Assembly (NCBI RefSeq): GCF_021654795.1
Contig: NZ_AP025344.1
Span: 4,774,501-4,838,500, forward strand
Source of the DNA: Paenibacillus dendritiformis
GTDB lineage: Bacteria > Bacillota > Bacilli > Paenibacillales > Paenibacillaceae
Direction of reading: 5' to 3'
DNA: 64,000 nt
Made by a program: the position numbers and the translations under genes. Positions 17,660 through 27,436 of the stretch are shown in pieces; within the stretch, counting starts at the first letter, position 1, and the number at the start of each line of letters is the position of its first letter. The notes under the pieces are model-generated. The model worked only from the letters and a program-made list of their open reading frames with translations, ran no database searches and was not told where the DNA came from.

Positions 17660-19800
17660 ATCGACACCTCCTGATAGATCGTATAGATAAAGTTCTGCAG
17701 CTCCGATGACAGACCGATCATGATGGAAATGAGCACCCAGGCAATGAGCATGGCGAAGGCCGTCAGCGACACATTGGCGAACGTCTCGCCTGCGCCGTAA
17801 TTTTGCAGCGACTGAATCTTCCAAAAGAAGAGCAGTCCGCACCAGATGAACATGCCCGTCTCGAAGAAGCTGTAGATCGACTGTTCGCTATGGGTCATGA
17901 CGTTCGACAGAGCGGCCAGGGGCAGTCCGAGCAGCACGATCGGGAACAAAGCGTACGCGCTGCCGACGAACACATCCTTGAAGCGGGCCTCGCCCTGGCG
18001 GATGCTGCCGATCAAGTAATTGCAGATGACCCAGGTCAGCCACGTGACCGCGAATACGAGCAGAAAGGTGTTGCTGCGTTCATTGCTCGGCACCGGCATG
18101 AACACGAAGCTGGTGAAATACTCCTTCGCCAGCAGAACGCCCGCCACGAGCGCTAAAATGATGCCGGCGCTGACATAGCCGCCCTTCTGCGCATAGCGCA
18201 AATCGCTGAAGCCGTCGATCGGGTACCGCAGGATGACGAAGGCTTGCTTCAGCTGCTGCACGAGCGGCTTGCGCAGCCAGGAGGCGCCGATGCGCGGCTT
18301 CCCCTTGCGGCGGAGTTCCCGCTTCTTCTTGCGGCCGCCGGCGATCAGGAGCAGCACAATGAGGACGAGCAGCCCGTTGGCCGCGTAGGCGAAATTGTGC
18401 TGGAACCATTGCAGGCGGAGCTGCCAGAACGCGTCGGAATACCCGGACGCGTCTCCGGCCAGCTTGAACAGCCGCAAGGCCTGCTCATAATCCTCGCGGT
18501 GGTAAGCGGCTTGCGCCAGTCCGCGATAGGCCGGCGAGTACAGGGCGTTCAGCCGCAGCACTTCCTGCCAGTGCGCTTCGCTCTCCTCATATTTGCCCTC
18601 CTGGGACAGCGCCGTCGCCTGCTGAAGCAGCATGCCGAATTCGGTCGGCTCGAGCACGTGAATCAGATTTTGCGAATCGTCCAGGATGTAGAGCGCATTG
18701 CGCGAATTGGCCGCGACGGAGACCGGACTCTGGCTGATGCCGAGCTGCGGCGTGCCGAACGTGACCGGCCCCGTCCAGAAGAACTGCATGCCGCCGCTCG
18801 GATTGTATTGGGTAACGGCATTGGACAGCTTGTCAATAGCGACCAGATTGCCGTTCCGAGCGACCGTAATATCGGTCAAGCCCGACTTCTGCTCTTCCCC
18901 GTTCTGCGCAGCCGCCTGATTGGCGGCGCGATTGCGGAATCTTGCTTCCAGCCCGAATTTTTTGTCCTTCCACTGGTTCTCGCCGCGGATGTTCAGCTTC
19001 TTCACCTGTTCCTTGTCCGTGGCGGATACCGTATAGATGAAGCCTTGCTCGTCAATATGAATGTTGCGGATCGTCGACGGCAGCGTCCGGACCTGACGGC
19101 TTAATTGCTCTTCGGTGTAGAACATTTTGCGCACCAGATCCATCAAAGTCACTTCGGTCAGGTTCGTGCCGTAGAAGCCGTAAAAGTTGCCCTCCGGATC
19201 AAGCTGGATAACCCCCTGGTAGCTACCGTTCGAGATGACATACATGAAGCCGCGGCTGTCGACGGCCAGATTGGTCGGCTCATAGGGGAAGGAGCCTTCA
19301 ATGAACCTCGACTTCGGCCGTTCATATTTCGCCAGCACCGCCCCGTTCGCGTCCAGCTTGACGATCCGGTTGTTGCCGGTATCCGCGATGTAGATGATTC
19401 CGTCCTTCGTGACGAACACGCCCTGGGGCGACTTCAACCCCTCGGCGCGCAGCTCGCGGATGAATTCGCCGCCGCGATCGAGGTGAACGATCCGGTTGTT
19501 GTCCGTATCTGCGATATAGATCTCGTCCTTGACGTCAATGAACAGATCCTGAGGCCGCTTCAGCGGAGAATACTCCAGGACGGCTTCTCCTTTGGCCGTC
19601 TTCTCGATATATATGTTGTTCCCGATGACGGTCGCCGGATAATAGGCGGCCTGGCTTGGTATGGTGCGGTTATACCCGTCCTTGCTGAACGTGACGTAGG
19701 GCGGTTCCGCTGCGGCCGTGCAAGGAAATAAGACGATAGCCGCCAGCGTCAATGCGATGCCCAGCAGTTGCAGCCGTAATGTCTTCCCTCTCTTGTTCAT
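17656..19800 (-). CDS. NHL-propeller, TPR and Yip1 membrane protein
   Basis: Protein of 714 residues. Signal sequence (1-31, LTLAAIVLFPCTAAAEPP), an NHL-repeat beta-propeller (about 60-400; repeats such as RPQDLFIDVKDEIYIADTDN and SPQGVFVTKDGIIYIADTGN), a TPR pair (405-470, ALSQEGKYEESEAHWQEVL), one TM helix near 485, a basic linker, then a Yip1-type block of about five helices. GGAGGT precedes the ATG by 7 nt. The propeller and TPR would face outside. It sits between two ABC permease pairs and overlaps the DUF5696 gene, suggesting one machine at the membrane; the role is inferred. Confidence 0.82.
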   Translation of the reverse strand: MNKRGKTLRLQLLGIALTLAAIVLFPCTAAAEPPYVTFSKDGYNRTIPSQAAYYPATVIGNNIYIEKTAKGEAVLEYSPLKRPQDLFIDVKDEIYIADTDNNRIVHLDRGGEFIRELRAEGLKSPQGVFVTKDGIIYIADTGNNRIVKLDANGAVLAKYERPKSRFIEGSFPYEPTNLAVDSRGFMYVISNGSYQGVIQLDPEGNFYGFYGTNLTEVTLMDLVRKMFYTEEQLSRQVRTLPSTIRNIHIDEQGFIYTVSATDKEQVKKLNIRGENQWKDKKFGLEARFRNRAANQAAAQNGEEQKSGLTDITVARNGNLVAIDKLSNAVTQYNPSGGMQFFWTGPVTFGTPQLGISQSPVSVAANSRNALYILDDSQNLIHVLEPTEFGMLLQQATALSQEGKYEESEAHWQEVLRLNALYSPAYRGLAQAAYHREDYEQALRLFKLAGDASGYSDAFWQLRLQWFQHNFAYAANGLLVLIVLLLIAGGRKKKRELRRKGKPRIGASWLRKPLVQQLKQAFVILRYPIDGFSDLRYAQKGGYVSAGIILALVAGVLLAKEYFTSFVFMPVPSNERSNTFLLVFAVTWLTWVICNYLIGSIRQGEARFKDVFVGSAYALFPIVLLGLPLAALSNVMTHSEQSIYSFFETGMFIWCGLLFFWKIQSLQNYGAGETFANVSLTAFAMLIAWVLISIMIGLSSELQNFIYTIYQEVSM

Positions 19801-19821
19801 CGTATGACCTCCGTAATAACC

Positions 19822-20730
19822 CTACTTGATTCCCGAGTGCGCCATCGTCTGGATCACTTTGCGCTGCGACAGCAGGAAGATGATCAGGTTAGGAATGAAC
19901 ATGATGAGAGATGCCGCGGCGGCCACGCCTTGTCTGGCTACGCCGTTCGCCAGATTGGACGTGAGCGACTCCACATAGAACGGCAGCGTCTTCATCGCGT
20001 CATTCTGCATGAACAGGGCGGATGTCTCCGCATTCCCCCACGCGGTCTGGAAGGACAGGATCGTAATGGTGGCCATCGCCGGCGACACAATCGGAAGCAT
20101 GATCCGCGTGAAGATGTTCCACTCGGAAGCGCCGTCCAGCTTGGCTGCCTCCATCAGTTCGTTCGGCACCTGATCCATGAACTGCTTCATCAGGAACACG
20201 CCGACCGGAAGCGCCAGGATGGGCAGCACATGCCCCCAGTACGTATTCATAATGCCCAGGTACTTCACGACGATATAGCGCGGAATGCCCATCGTCTCGA
20301 CGGCGATCATAATCGACAGCAGTATCGTGCCGAACACCAGCTTCCGCCCGGGGAACGGATGCTTCGACAGCGGATACGCGCACAGGGCGCCGAGCACGAC
20401 CATGCCCACGGTCGACAAGACGGTCACGATGACGCTGTTGAGGATGAACCGGGTCACCGGCAGGAACGTATCCTGCGATGCATGAAGCAGATCGATGAAG
20501 TTCTGCATCGTCGGCTGCTTCACGAAGAAGGTCGGCGGGAACAAGAACAGCTCATGCAGCGGCTTGAAGGCGTGGTTGAAAATAAAGACAAGCGGCAGCA
20601 GCATAAATACCGCGAGCAGCGACAGCAAAATGAGCAGGGCGATCTGCGTCCCGTCGAGGTTGCGGAAGTCGCTGCGGTACAGCGACCACGTGCGCGATAC
20701 TGCGCTTCTCATGCGCCGGAACAAGGCCAT
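19822..20730 (-). CDS. Carbohydrate ABC permease, MalG type
   Basis: Permease of 302 residues with six helices and the EAA motif EAAKLDGASEWNIFTRIMLP. The ATG at 20730 has GAAGGAGG 9 nt ahead; an ATG three codons earlier abuts that site. It begins 1 nt after the stop of the partner permease. With the next gene it forms the first permease pair of the operon, serving the large interrupted binding protein. Confidence 0.92.
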   Translation of the reverse strand: MALFRRMRSAVSRTWSLYRSDFRNLDGTQIALLILLSLLAVFMLLPLVFIFNHAFKPLHELFLFPPTFFVKQPTMQNFIDLLHASQDTFLPVTRFILNSVIVTVLSTVGMVVLGALCAYPLSKHPFPGRKLVFGTILLSIMIAVETMGIPRYIVVKYLGIMNTYWGHVLPILALPVGVFLMKQFMDQVPNELMEAAKLDGASEWNIFTRIMLPIVSPAMATITILSFQTAWGNAETSALFMQNDAMKTLPFYVESLTSNLANGVARQGVAAAASLIMFIPNLIIFLLSQRKVIQTMAHSGIK

Positions 20731-20731
20731 G

Positions 20732-21721
20732 CTATTCATCCTCCTTCGGCCCAAGCAGCATCCATAGGAACCGGCTGAGCAGTATCGTGACAATGAGGAG
20801 CGCGATCGATATCGCGCTCGCATATCCAAGCTCCAGGCGGGTGAACCCGAAGTCTTCGATATGGTTCATGAAGAGCTGCCCGGAGTAATCCGGCGTCGGG
20901 TTCATGCCCGACAGCTGCGTGCCGATCCCGCCGGCCTTCAGCGTGCCGACGATGGCCATAACCGCGGCGAACAGCATCTGCGGCTTCATCATCGGAATCG
21001 TGATATACCAGATCTCCTGCAGGCGGCTGCGGATTCCATCGATGCGGGCGGCTTCGTACAGTGTCCGGTCCACATTCAGAATCCCCGCCAGGATGGCCAG
21101 GAAGCCAAGCCCCATACTGGACCAGATGGAGACGATAATCATGATGATCATCAAGTAATCCTTGTCGATCGTGAACAGAATCGGCTGGTTAATCAGCCCC
21201 CATTTCAACAGAAAGCTGTTCATGTACCCGGTCCGGTCGCCCGTGAACATGACCTGCCAGACGACGACCATCGCGATGCCGCCTGTCAAGGACGGCGCGT
21301 ACATCGCCAGCGCGTACCAGACGCGGATCATCGCCGGAAGCTGGGCGATCAGCCAGGCCAGGACGAACGCCAGGACATAGCCGATCGGGCCGACGAACAG
21401 CGCGAACTGGAATGAATTCGGGATGACATGCTTCAGAAAAATAACGTCCTGCGAAAATAAATTTTGATAGTTCATCCATCCGGCCCACTTCGGGAACTCG
21501 ATGGAATTGAAATAGGTGAAGCTGAGCCCGACGCCCGTCAGGACCGGAACGATGATGAACAAGGTAAATACGATGAGGAACGGCGCGATAAACAGATAGG
21601 AAAGGCGGTACCGCCACATTTCCTTGCGCAGGTGATGCAGCTTACGCCCGAATCGGCTCCCCATCCGCGGACGAGTGGCGGCAAGCGGCTGCGGAATGGC
21701 CGGCTGTGCTTCATTCGACAA
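20732..21721 (-). CDS. Carbohydrate ABC permease, MalF type
   Basis: Permease of 329 residues, TTG start at 21721 with AAAGGGG 9 nt ahead and overlapping the end of the binding-protein gene by 11 nt. The N-terminus is a 50-residue basic cytoplasmic extension, followed by SYLFIAPFLIVFTLFIIVPV (TM1) and the EAA loop YEAARIDGIRSRLQEIWYIT. Domain content is complete. The overlap indicates translational coupling to the binding-protein gene, which only makes sense if ribosomes reach its end (see the TAG codons there) or restart locally. Confidence 0.9.
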   Translation of the reverse strand: MSNEAQPAIPQPLAATRPRMGSRFGRKLHHLRKEMWRYRLSYLFIAPFLIVFTLFIIVPVLTGVGLSFTYFNSIEFPKWAGWMNYQNLFSQDVIFLKHVIPNSFQFALFVGPIGYVLAFVLAWLIAQLPAMIRVWYALAMYAPSLTGGIAMVVVWQVMFTGDRTGYMNSFLLKWGLINQPILFTIDKDYLMIIMIIVSIWSSMGLGFLAILAGILNVDRTLYEAARIDGIRSRLQEIWYITIPMMKPQMLFAAVMAIVGTLKAGGIGTQLSGMNPTPDYSGQLFMNHIEDFGFTRLELGYASAISIALLIVTILLSRFLWMLLGPKEDE

Positions 21722-24713
21722 GTTGATCGACCCCTTTCCACGGTTGTTGGATGACCGGCAGATCAAGCGTCTTCCGCACCTCGCCGTTCGGTCCGATAAT
21801 ATCGAATTCCTGCTGCTTTCTTCTCAGCTCGCGCTTGATTTCCTTAATCGCCTTTTCCAGCGAGATGCGCGAATTTTCGGCGTCGACCACGGTGCGGTTC
21901 CAGGCGAAGCCGATCTCGCGGTCCGTCATATAACCGCCCGGCACCTGGGGGACCTCCTTCGTCCATGCCCACTGCTGAAGGATGATGCGGAGATCGTCCG
22001 GCTTCCATGGCATCTCGGCGAAGGCCTGCACATTGGCCGTGTTCCAGCGGAACGTCTCCCCGTGATACTGCTCCAGATTGAGGCCGAACTCGGTCTGCGT
22101 CTCGGTGGACGTATACCATTGCAGGAATGTCCATGCCTGCTTCTGCTTCTCCGGGGCAGAGCTCTTGAACAGCATGGCGTTCGACGGGTTGGATCCGCCG
22201 GACCATCTCGCGATGCGGCCATCCGGCTGCCTCGTGCCCGGAATCGGCGCGATCGCCCAATCATTGGCGATCTCCGGAGCGGCGACCAGCAGCTGCATGT
22301 ACATGTTGAAATCGGACATCCCGATCGGGATGTCGCCTCGCCTGAACTGGTTGTAAAAGCTCTGCACGACCCGCTCCAGGCCTTGCACATTGTAGAAATC
22401 GGTCCACATTTTGTAAGCCTTGAACGCTTCCGGCGTATCGAGCCCGGTCGTCAATCCGGTCTGCGCATACATCTCGACCCCGCTCTGGAACAGAATCGGC
22501 GTATAGTCCGCCGGATCCATATAGAAGTTGTACTGGTTCTGCAGCAGCGTCGGCAGCATCTGATAGACGTCATCCCAAGTGTCGGGCACGCTCAGTCCCA
22601 ACCGCTGCAGGACATCCTTGCGGTAGAACAGAACCTTGAAGCTGACGGTCTCCGGCACGCCGTAGTAACCGCCGTCATAATACAGCGGCTGCAGCATGCC
22701 CGGGCTGTACCGGGCGAAGAACTCATCCGCTCCCGGAAGCTCGCTCAGATTCAAGGCTGCATTCCGCAGCGCCATATCGAACGGCACGTTCGACGGGACG
22801 CCCAGGGCGATATCAGGCATCATGCCCGACGCATTGGCCAGCGTCAGCATCTGCGCATTCTGAATCAGGTTGATATGCACCTTGATTCCGGTCTCCGGGG
22901 TAAAGCGGTCATTGACCAGATGCTGGAGCTCATCGACGTAATCCCGGCCCCAGATCATCCACACATTCAGCACGCTGTCGTCCTTATCGCTGAATCCGGT
23001 CCGGTCCTCGAACGAGTAGGCGAGCGACTGGAACATGCCTCCGGCCTTTTCCCAGAAGCTCGAGGTCATGCGCGACAGCTCCTCATCCAGGGGAGCCAGG
23101 TAGATCTGGTCGAGCTGCAGCGGGCTGTTCATCAGCGTGGCACGGCTCGACTCGAGCGATTCCTGCACCGAGGCGATCCGCTCCTGGGAATAAGGGATTT
23201 GATTCGGCGTCTTCAAAATGCTTTTGATGTCTTCGGCCCCGTTTTTCAGCATTTGAGCCACATCGTCGGTCTTCGGGTTGATCTGCTTCATCTCGGCCTG
23301 GAGCTGAACGAACTGCTCCCGAATTCGCTCTAGCCGGTCGGTCAGGCCCGGAATATCCTTCTCTACATTCCACACCCGGTACTTGTCTTCGCGGTTACCG
23401 GTCACCATCCGCAGCTCCAGCAAGATCGCGCGCAGCTCCCGAGAGATGTGATCCATGCGGATAATGATGGACATGTACGGCGCATGCGTGGCCTCCATCG
23501 TAAGGGTGTGCCGTCCCTTCGCGAGATAGAAGGCGTAAGGCTCCCCGTCCGCATCTGACAGCGTGATTCCTTGCCAACCGGAATCATATGGGAACTGCAC
23601 CTGCTCCATCTCGCGGAACGGAAGCTTGCCGTCAATCGTGAGCGTGCGGAAGACGGACATATTTTTGACCGTATTCTGGTTGGCGCGCAGCGCCAGCTTG
23701 TAGAGCCCATCCTGCGGCGCGTCGAGGGTCCAGGTGACCGCCTGCCCGCCTTTCGTCCAGCGGGCTCCGCCAAGCGTGTTGTACACGATGGCATTCATTG
23801 ATGCCGGGTGGGAAAAAGGAGCGCGGTCATACACATTCTAAATCGAGGTGGAATTTTTGGCGCTGTACTGCTCGGCTTCAATCGTCAGCACGGCCCCCTC
23901 CCGGGCGGCGGCTGCCGGATATTGCGCCTTCACTTCGGCATACGCCGGCGCCTAGTCCGGCGGCAGCAGCGTGAACTGGCGGAACGCGACGGGCTGCTGC
24001 TGCATTTCCAGCCGAATCTTGTTCTTCCCCTGCTTCAAATGCCATAGCAGCGGCGTCGAATAGGCTCCGTTCGATTCCGTCACCATCTTCTCCTTCCAGC
24101 CCTTGAGCTCTTCCACCTGAGCCCGAATCTGATTGCCCCGGTCATCGAAGCGGGGCGGCTGGATGTCGCGGTACTCGCGCTCGAACGCGATCGCCCGCGC
24201 CTCGTTGAACGGATAGGCGCCATTGACGCGTGCCGACAGCATGACCGGCTGGCGGCCGCCTCCTTCGGCTACGGGCAGCGGATAATAGTCCGCCTTGATC
24301 TGATAGAGCCCGGCTCGGCTCACGTCCGCCTCATATTCGATCCAACCCCGCTGATTGGCCCAGATCAAAGCATCGCTCTCGCCTTCATAGGAACCTGTGC
24401 GGATTCCGGCATCCTCCGAGGCGGCCGAATACCGCGAAGCCGGAATGACGATCGTCTCCGTTCCGGAGGGAACGCCTTCCTGCCTCCATTGTCCGAGCAC
24501 TTCCTGGTAATACGGTTCGATCCGGCTGTCCTCCGGCTCGCCGAACAGCGGTTCCGAGCCGCCCGGCCTGGCGGATGCGCCCGCCCCGTACACGGCTGCG
24601 GCTCCGTCATCCGAAGGGAGCAGGCCGCAGCCGAGACCGGCAGCGAGCAGGACGGCGAGGGCCAGCCCGACGCAAGCGGACAGCCGGCGATATTGATAGT
24701 TCCGCTTCTCCAT
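21711..24713 (-). pseudogene. Very large solute-binding protein with two in-frame TAG codons
   Basis: One uninterrupted frame of 1001 codons except for TAG at 23952-23954 and TAG at 23838-23840. Start ATG 24713 has GAGGGGGG 9 nt ahead. Before the first TAG: lipoprotein-like signal (AVLLAAGLGC) and a beta-rich domain with IEYEADVSRAGLYQIKADYY and YSTPLLWHLKQGKNKIRLEM, like carbohydrate-binding modules. Between the TAGs: 37 codons with APAYAEVKAQYP. After the second: another beta domain (WTLDAPQDGLYKLALRANQN), a helical linker, then a family-1 solute-binding fold from about RVWNVEKDIPG. No start codon with a ribosome-binding site follows either TAG, so the parts are one gene. It is a pseudogene with point mutations or is read through; no frameshift is visible. 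Confidence 0.8.
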
Positions 24714-24726
24714 ACTTCATCCCCCC

Positions 24727-25845
24727 TCAATCCGTCAGGAGCATTTCCGTATCTTTATTGAAAAAAAGCGCCTTTTCCATGTTGATCGCAGCCGACACTT
24801 GCGTGCCCTCGTCACAGTGAATCCCTTCGCTGGCCCGAATGACGAGCGGACGCTCCTGCTTGATGTCGATATGGTAATAGCGGTCCGATCCGACGAACTC
24901 ATTGAACTGGAGCGTCCCCGTCACAATGGAATGCGGCGAAGCCTCCATCCGGTGGGCTTCGAAGCTGATATGCTCCGGACGAATTCCCATAATGACGGTC
25001 CGATCGAGCAGCCTTTGTTTCCTGATAGCGCTTTCATGTTGTGGGGCAAGGCGGATAATGAACCTCCGCGTATGGAACTCCACATGCCCGTCATGGTGAT
25101 GCAGACGCCCTTCGATGAAGTTCATCGGCGGATTGCCAATGAAGTTCGCGACGAACATGTTGACCGGACGGTTGTAGATAGTCTCGGGCGTATCGACCTG
25201 CTGCACCACGCCCCGGTTCATGACGACGACCCTGTCTCCCATCGTCATCGCCTCGATCTGATCGTGCGTGACGTAGATGGTCGTCACTTCGATCTTTTTG
25301 TGCAGGCTGATGATCTCGGAACGCATCTGGACGCGCAGCTTCGCATCGAGGTTGGACAGCGGTTCGTCCATCAGGAACACCTGCGGCGTCCGGACAATCG
25401 CCCGGCCGAGCGCGACGCGTTGGCGCTGGCCCCCGGACAGCTCCCGCGGCTTGCGCTCCAGGAAATTCTCGATCTCGAGCACCCGGGCCGCCCGCTTCAC
25501 CGCCAGATCGATCTCATGCTTCGGCTGCTTGCGGAGGCGAAGTCCGAAGGCGATATTTTCATAGACGCTCATATTCGGATACAGGGCATAGTTCTGAAAC
25601 ACCATCGAGATGTCTCTGTCCTTCGGAGGGATGTCATTCACAATCGTGTCGCCGATGTAAATATCGCCTTCCGACACATCCTCCAATCCCGCCAGCATGC
25701 GAAGTGTCGTCGATTTCCCGCACCCGGACGGCCCGACCAGCACGATGAACTCCGTATCGTCGACACTCAGGTTGAAATCGCTTACAGCAACCTCTTTGTA
25801 TTTGCCGTAACGTTTGTACACATGGTTAAACAAGATATTGGCCAT
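24727..25845 (-). CDS. ugpC: Sugar ABC transporter ATPase, MsmX/UgpC type
   Basis: Cytoplasmic ATPase of 372 residues that energises CUT1-type permeases. Walker [10 protein letters not shown] (38-46), Q-loop VFQNYALYP, signature LSGGQRQR (about 135), Walker B VFLMDEP (about 155), H-loop [15 protein letters not shown], then a C-terminal OB/TOBE domain ([12 protein letters not shown]). GGAGGG precedes the ATG by 7 nt. First gene of the large operon; a promoter with paired TTAACA boxes lies at 25872-25904. The symbol follows common annotation of the family; such ATPases often serve several sugar importers. Confidence 0.93.
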   Translation of the reverse strand: MANILFNHVYKRYGKYKEVAVSDFNLSVDDTEFIVLVGPSGCGKSTTLRMLAGLEDVSEGDIYIGDTIVNDIPPKDRDISMVFQNYALYPNMSVYENIAFGLRLRKQPKHEIDLAVKRAARVLEIENFLERKPRELSGGQRQRVALGRAIVRTPQVFLMDEPLSNLDAKLRVQMRSEIISLHKKIEVTTIYVTHDQIEAMTMGDRVVVMNRGVVQQVDTPETIYNRPVNMFVANFIGNPPMNFIEGRLHHHDGHVEFHTRRFIIRLAPQHESAIRKQRLLDRTVIMGIRPEHISFEAHRMEASPHSIVTGTLQFNEFVGSDRYYHIDIKQERPLVIRASEGIHCDEGTQVSAAINMEKALFFNKDTEMLLTD

Positions 25846-25871
25846 GATACGATCCCTCCCGGTTTAACGTC

Positions 25872-25904
25872 ATCTTACAAGGAAACCTGTTAATTTGGTG
25901 TTAA
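25872..25904 (-). promoter_or_regulatory. Promoter with paired TTAACA (PhoP-box-like) repeats
   Basis: On the minus strand TTAACA (25904-25899), 5 bp, TTAACA (25893-25888), 10 bp, then a -10-like TAAGAT (25877-25872), giving a start near 25865 and a 20-nt leader. Direct TTAACA repeats with 11-bp period match the Bacillus PhoP box, and no -35 is needed at activated promoters. The same arrangement precedes the gene at 43393. Confidence 0.5.
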
Positions 25905-26567
25905 GAAACAGGATTCCGGTAATTTTTTTCGGGTTCTGCCCCACCAATTGCAAAGGATGGAATGAACAGGGGCGGGGAGCTTCAAGGATAAAGCGCCGGG
26001 GAAAATGCCGGGAGCGCACGCGGGAAGGAGGAAGGAAAAGGAAGGGGGTTCGTGTGCCCGGGCATGCCGGCGGGGACGCGGGAGGATAAGGTGAGCGGGA
26101 CGATCCCATAGTGGTGGTACCGGGAGGAACATGAGAAGAAGAAGGGCGGGACAAGAGGCAAAGGCGAGTTCGAGAAGCCCCGGGAGAGCCCGTGCCCGCT
26201 GGGATACCAAATTCCTGCATGCGTGCAGCTTTTTGCCGGGATCCTCCGGGAAAACAGAAAATCCTGCAAAATTACAGGAATTTCAGGCTATAAAAGGTTA
26301 TATTTCCTAAAATCAGCTAAAAAGATGTATATTTGCAGGATTATCGGAGAAAAGAGTCTTTTTAAGAAGAAAATACTGTAATATTGCAGCAATCCCCTCT
26401 CCCGCTCCGCCAAATGGATAGCGCCAAAAACTCAAGGCAAGATCGCCCCGGGTGAACATCCTTAACGCGCTTCGGTGGAGGTTAATCTGCAGAACTCCCT
26501 CTCCATACGCTTCCGTTCGTAACTCAACTTCCTCCTTGGTTCCGGTGCTGGCATTGATAGCTATAGA
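25905..26567. other. 663-bp gene-free stretch
   Basis: 25960-26230 is purine-rich on the plus strand with no start-supported frame. 26240-26400 is A/T-rich, unlike its surroundings, and holds the palindromes listed separately. 26400-26567 shows nothing I can identify. Confidence 0.5.
26263..26389. repeat. Repeated CTGYAA-N2-TTRCAG palindromes
   Basis: CCTGCAAAATTACAGG (26263-26278) and CTGTAATATTGCAG (26376-26389) are two copies of the palindrome CTGYAA-N2-TTRCAG, and a half-site TTGCAGGA lies at 26333-26340. They are 430-540 bp upstream of the ATPase gene. They could be operators or units of a dispersed intergenic repeat. Confidence 0.45.
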
Positions 26568-27311
26568 TTAGCTGTTTATCGGTTCAAAAATGGCAACCTG
26601 CCGCTTCCCGGCTTTGAAAGGTTCCAATCTTCTAAATTTATCATGCCGCAGTTTCTGGCGCTTGTCCGCCACGACGGCCATGACGGAACGCCCCGGCTCG
26701 AGCCGCGCATACATATTGTCAAAAAAACGGGGCAACGGACTGCCGCACTCGCTCTGCCAATGAACGATCGCCCCATAAGGGAAATCGGTAAGAGCAATAT
26801 CGGCCCCGCCTGCTTGTACGGGCAAATCCGCGCCGGACGATGCGGTAATATCATGATGAAACGAGGAGGTTTCTTCTATGTAGGAGTGCGCTAAAAGGCG
26901 AGCCAGCTTCTCGACGCTTTCCAGCGCCTCGCGATGCGAGGGCTTATTGAATTGCTCCAGCAGGCGCGCCAGCTCCTTCTTGCGCCGGCTCATCCCGTCC
27001 GCGGACAGCAGCGACAGATTCTTCTCCGCGATGCCGAGCACCTCCGGGTTCACATCGGAGGCGACAATCCGCTTTATTCGGTGGCCGTGCAGCAGGCCGA
27101 CGACGGTAAGCATATACGCGCCGCCACAGCATGGATCATAGACGGCATACGGCTCTTCATGCCTTTTCCCCTCCAGGTGCCGGAAGCATCTCTGCATAAT
27201 CTCGCTGGCGAGCCTTACCGGAAAAGCCGTCGTCCCCCGTGCACTATACAGCGCCCTTCCGCTCGCAAAATCTTCATAGCCGCTGGGCTTCGTCTCAAAA
27301 ATATATTCCAT
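26568..27311 (-). CDS. AviRa-like 23S rRNA methyltransferase
   Basis: Predicted SAM-dependent rRNA methyltransferase of 247 residues. It closely follows the order of Streptomyces AviRa, which methylates 23S rRNA and gives avilamycin resistance: SARGTTAFPVRLASEIMQR (23-41), motif I DPCCGG (59-64) with MLTVVGLLHGHRIKRIVASD, SDVNPEVLGIAEKNLSLLS (85-103), GKPS-type segment FNKPSHREAL, and the catalytic-region LTDFPYG followed by HW (174-185). The ATG at 27311 is chosen from the family N-terminus; AGGGGG lies about 14 nt ahead. Stands alone. Whether it gives orthosomycin resistance here or is a housekeeping enzyme is open. Confidence 0.82.
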   Translation of the reverse strand: MEYIFETKPSGYEDFASGRALYSARGTTAFPVRLASEIMQRCFRHLEGKRHEEPYAVYDPCCGGAYMLTVVGLLHGHRIKRIVASDVNPEVLGIAEKNLSLLSADGMSRRKKELARLLEQFNKPSHREALESVEKLARLLAHSYIEETSSFHHDITASSGADLPVQAGGADIALTDFPYGAIVHWQSECGSPLPRFFDNMYARLEPGRSVMAVVADKRQKLRHDKFRRLEPFKAGKRQVAIFEPINS

Positions 27312-27436
27312 TGCGCATAACTTTTCCCCCTGTAATTGCAAAACATAATGTATTCCAATATACACCATCGGGGCGAATTGGGCTATCCTGCCACTTTTCG
27401 TAACCAAGAGCAACGCAACGCATTGTGCTTCCTGAG

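Noticed and set aside
21675-23333. Long plus-strand open frame opposite the large binding-protein gene
   Set aside because: Antisense shadow caused by GC-rich third positions; composition is His/Arg/Gln-rich without domains and no ribosome-binding site.
26105-26135. GTGGTGGTACCGGGAGG, resembling a T-box core
   Set aside because: No terminator, no specifier stem and no plus-strand gene downstream.
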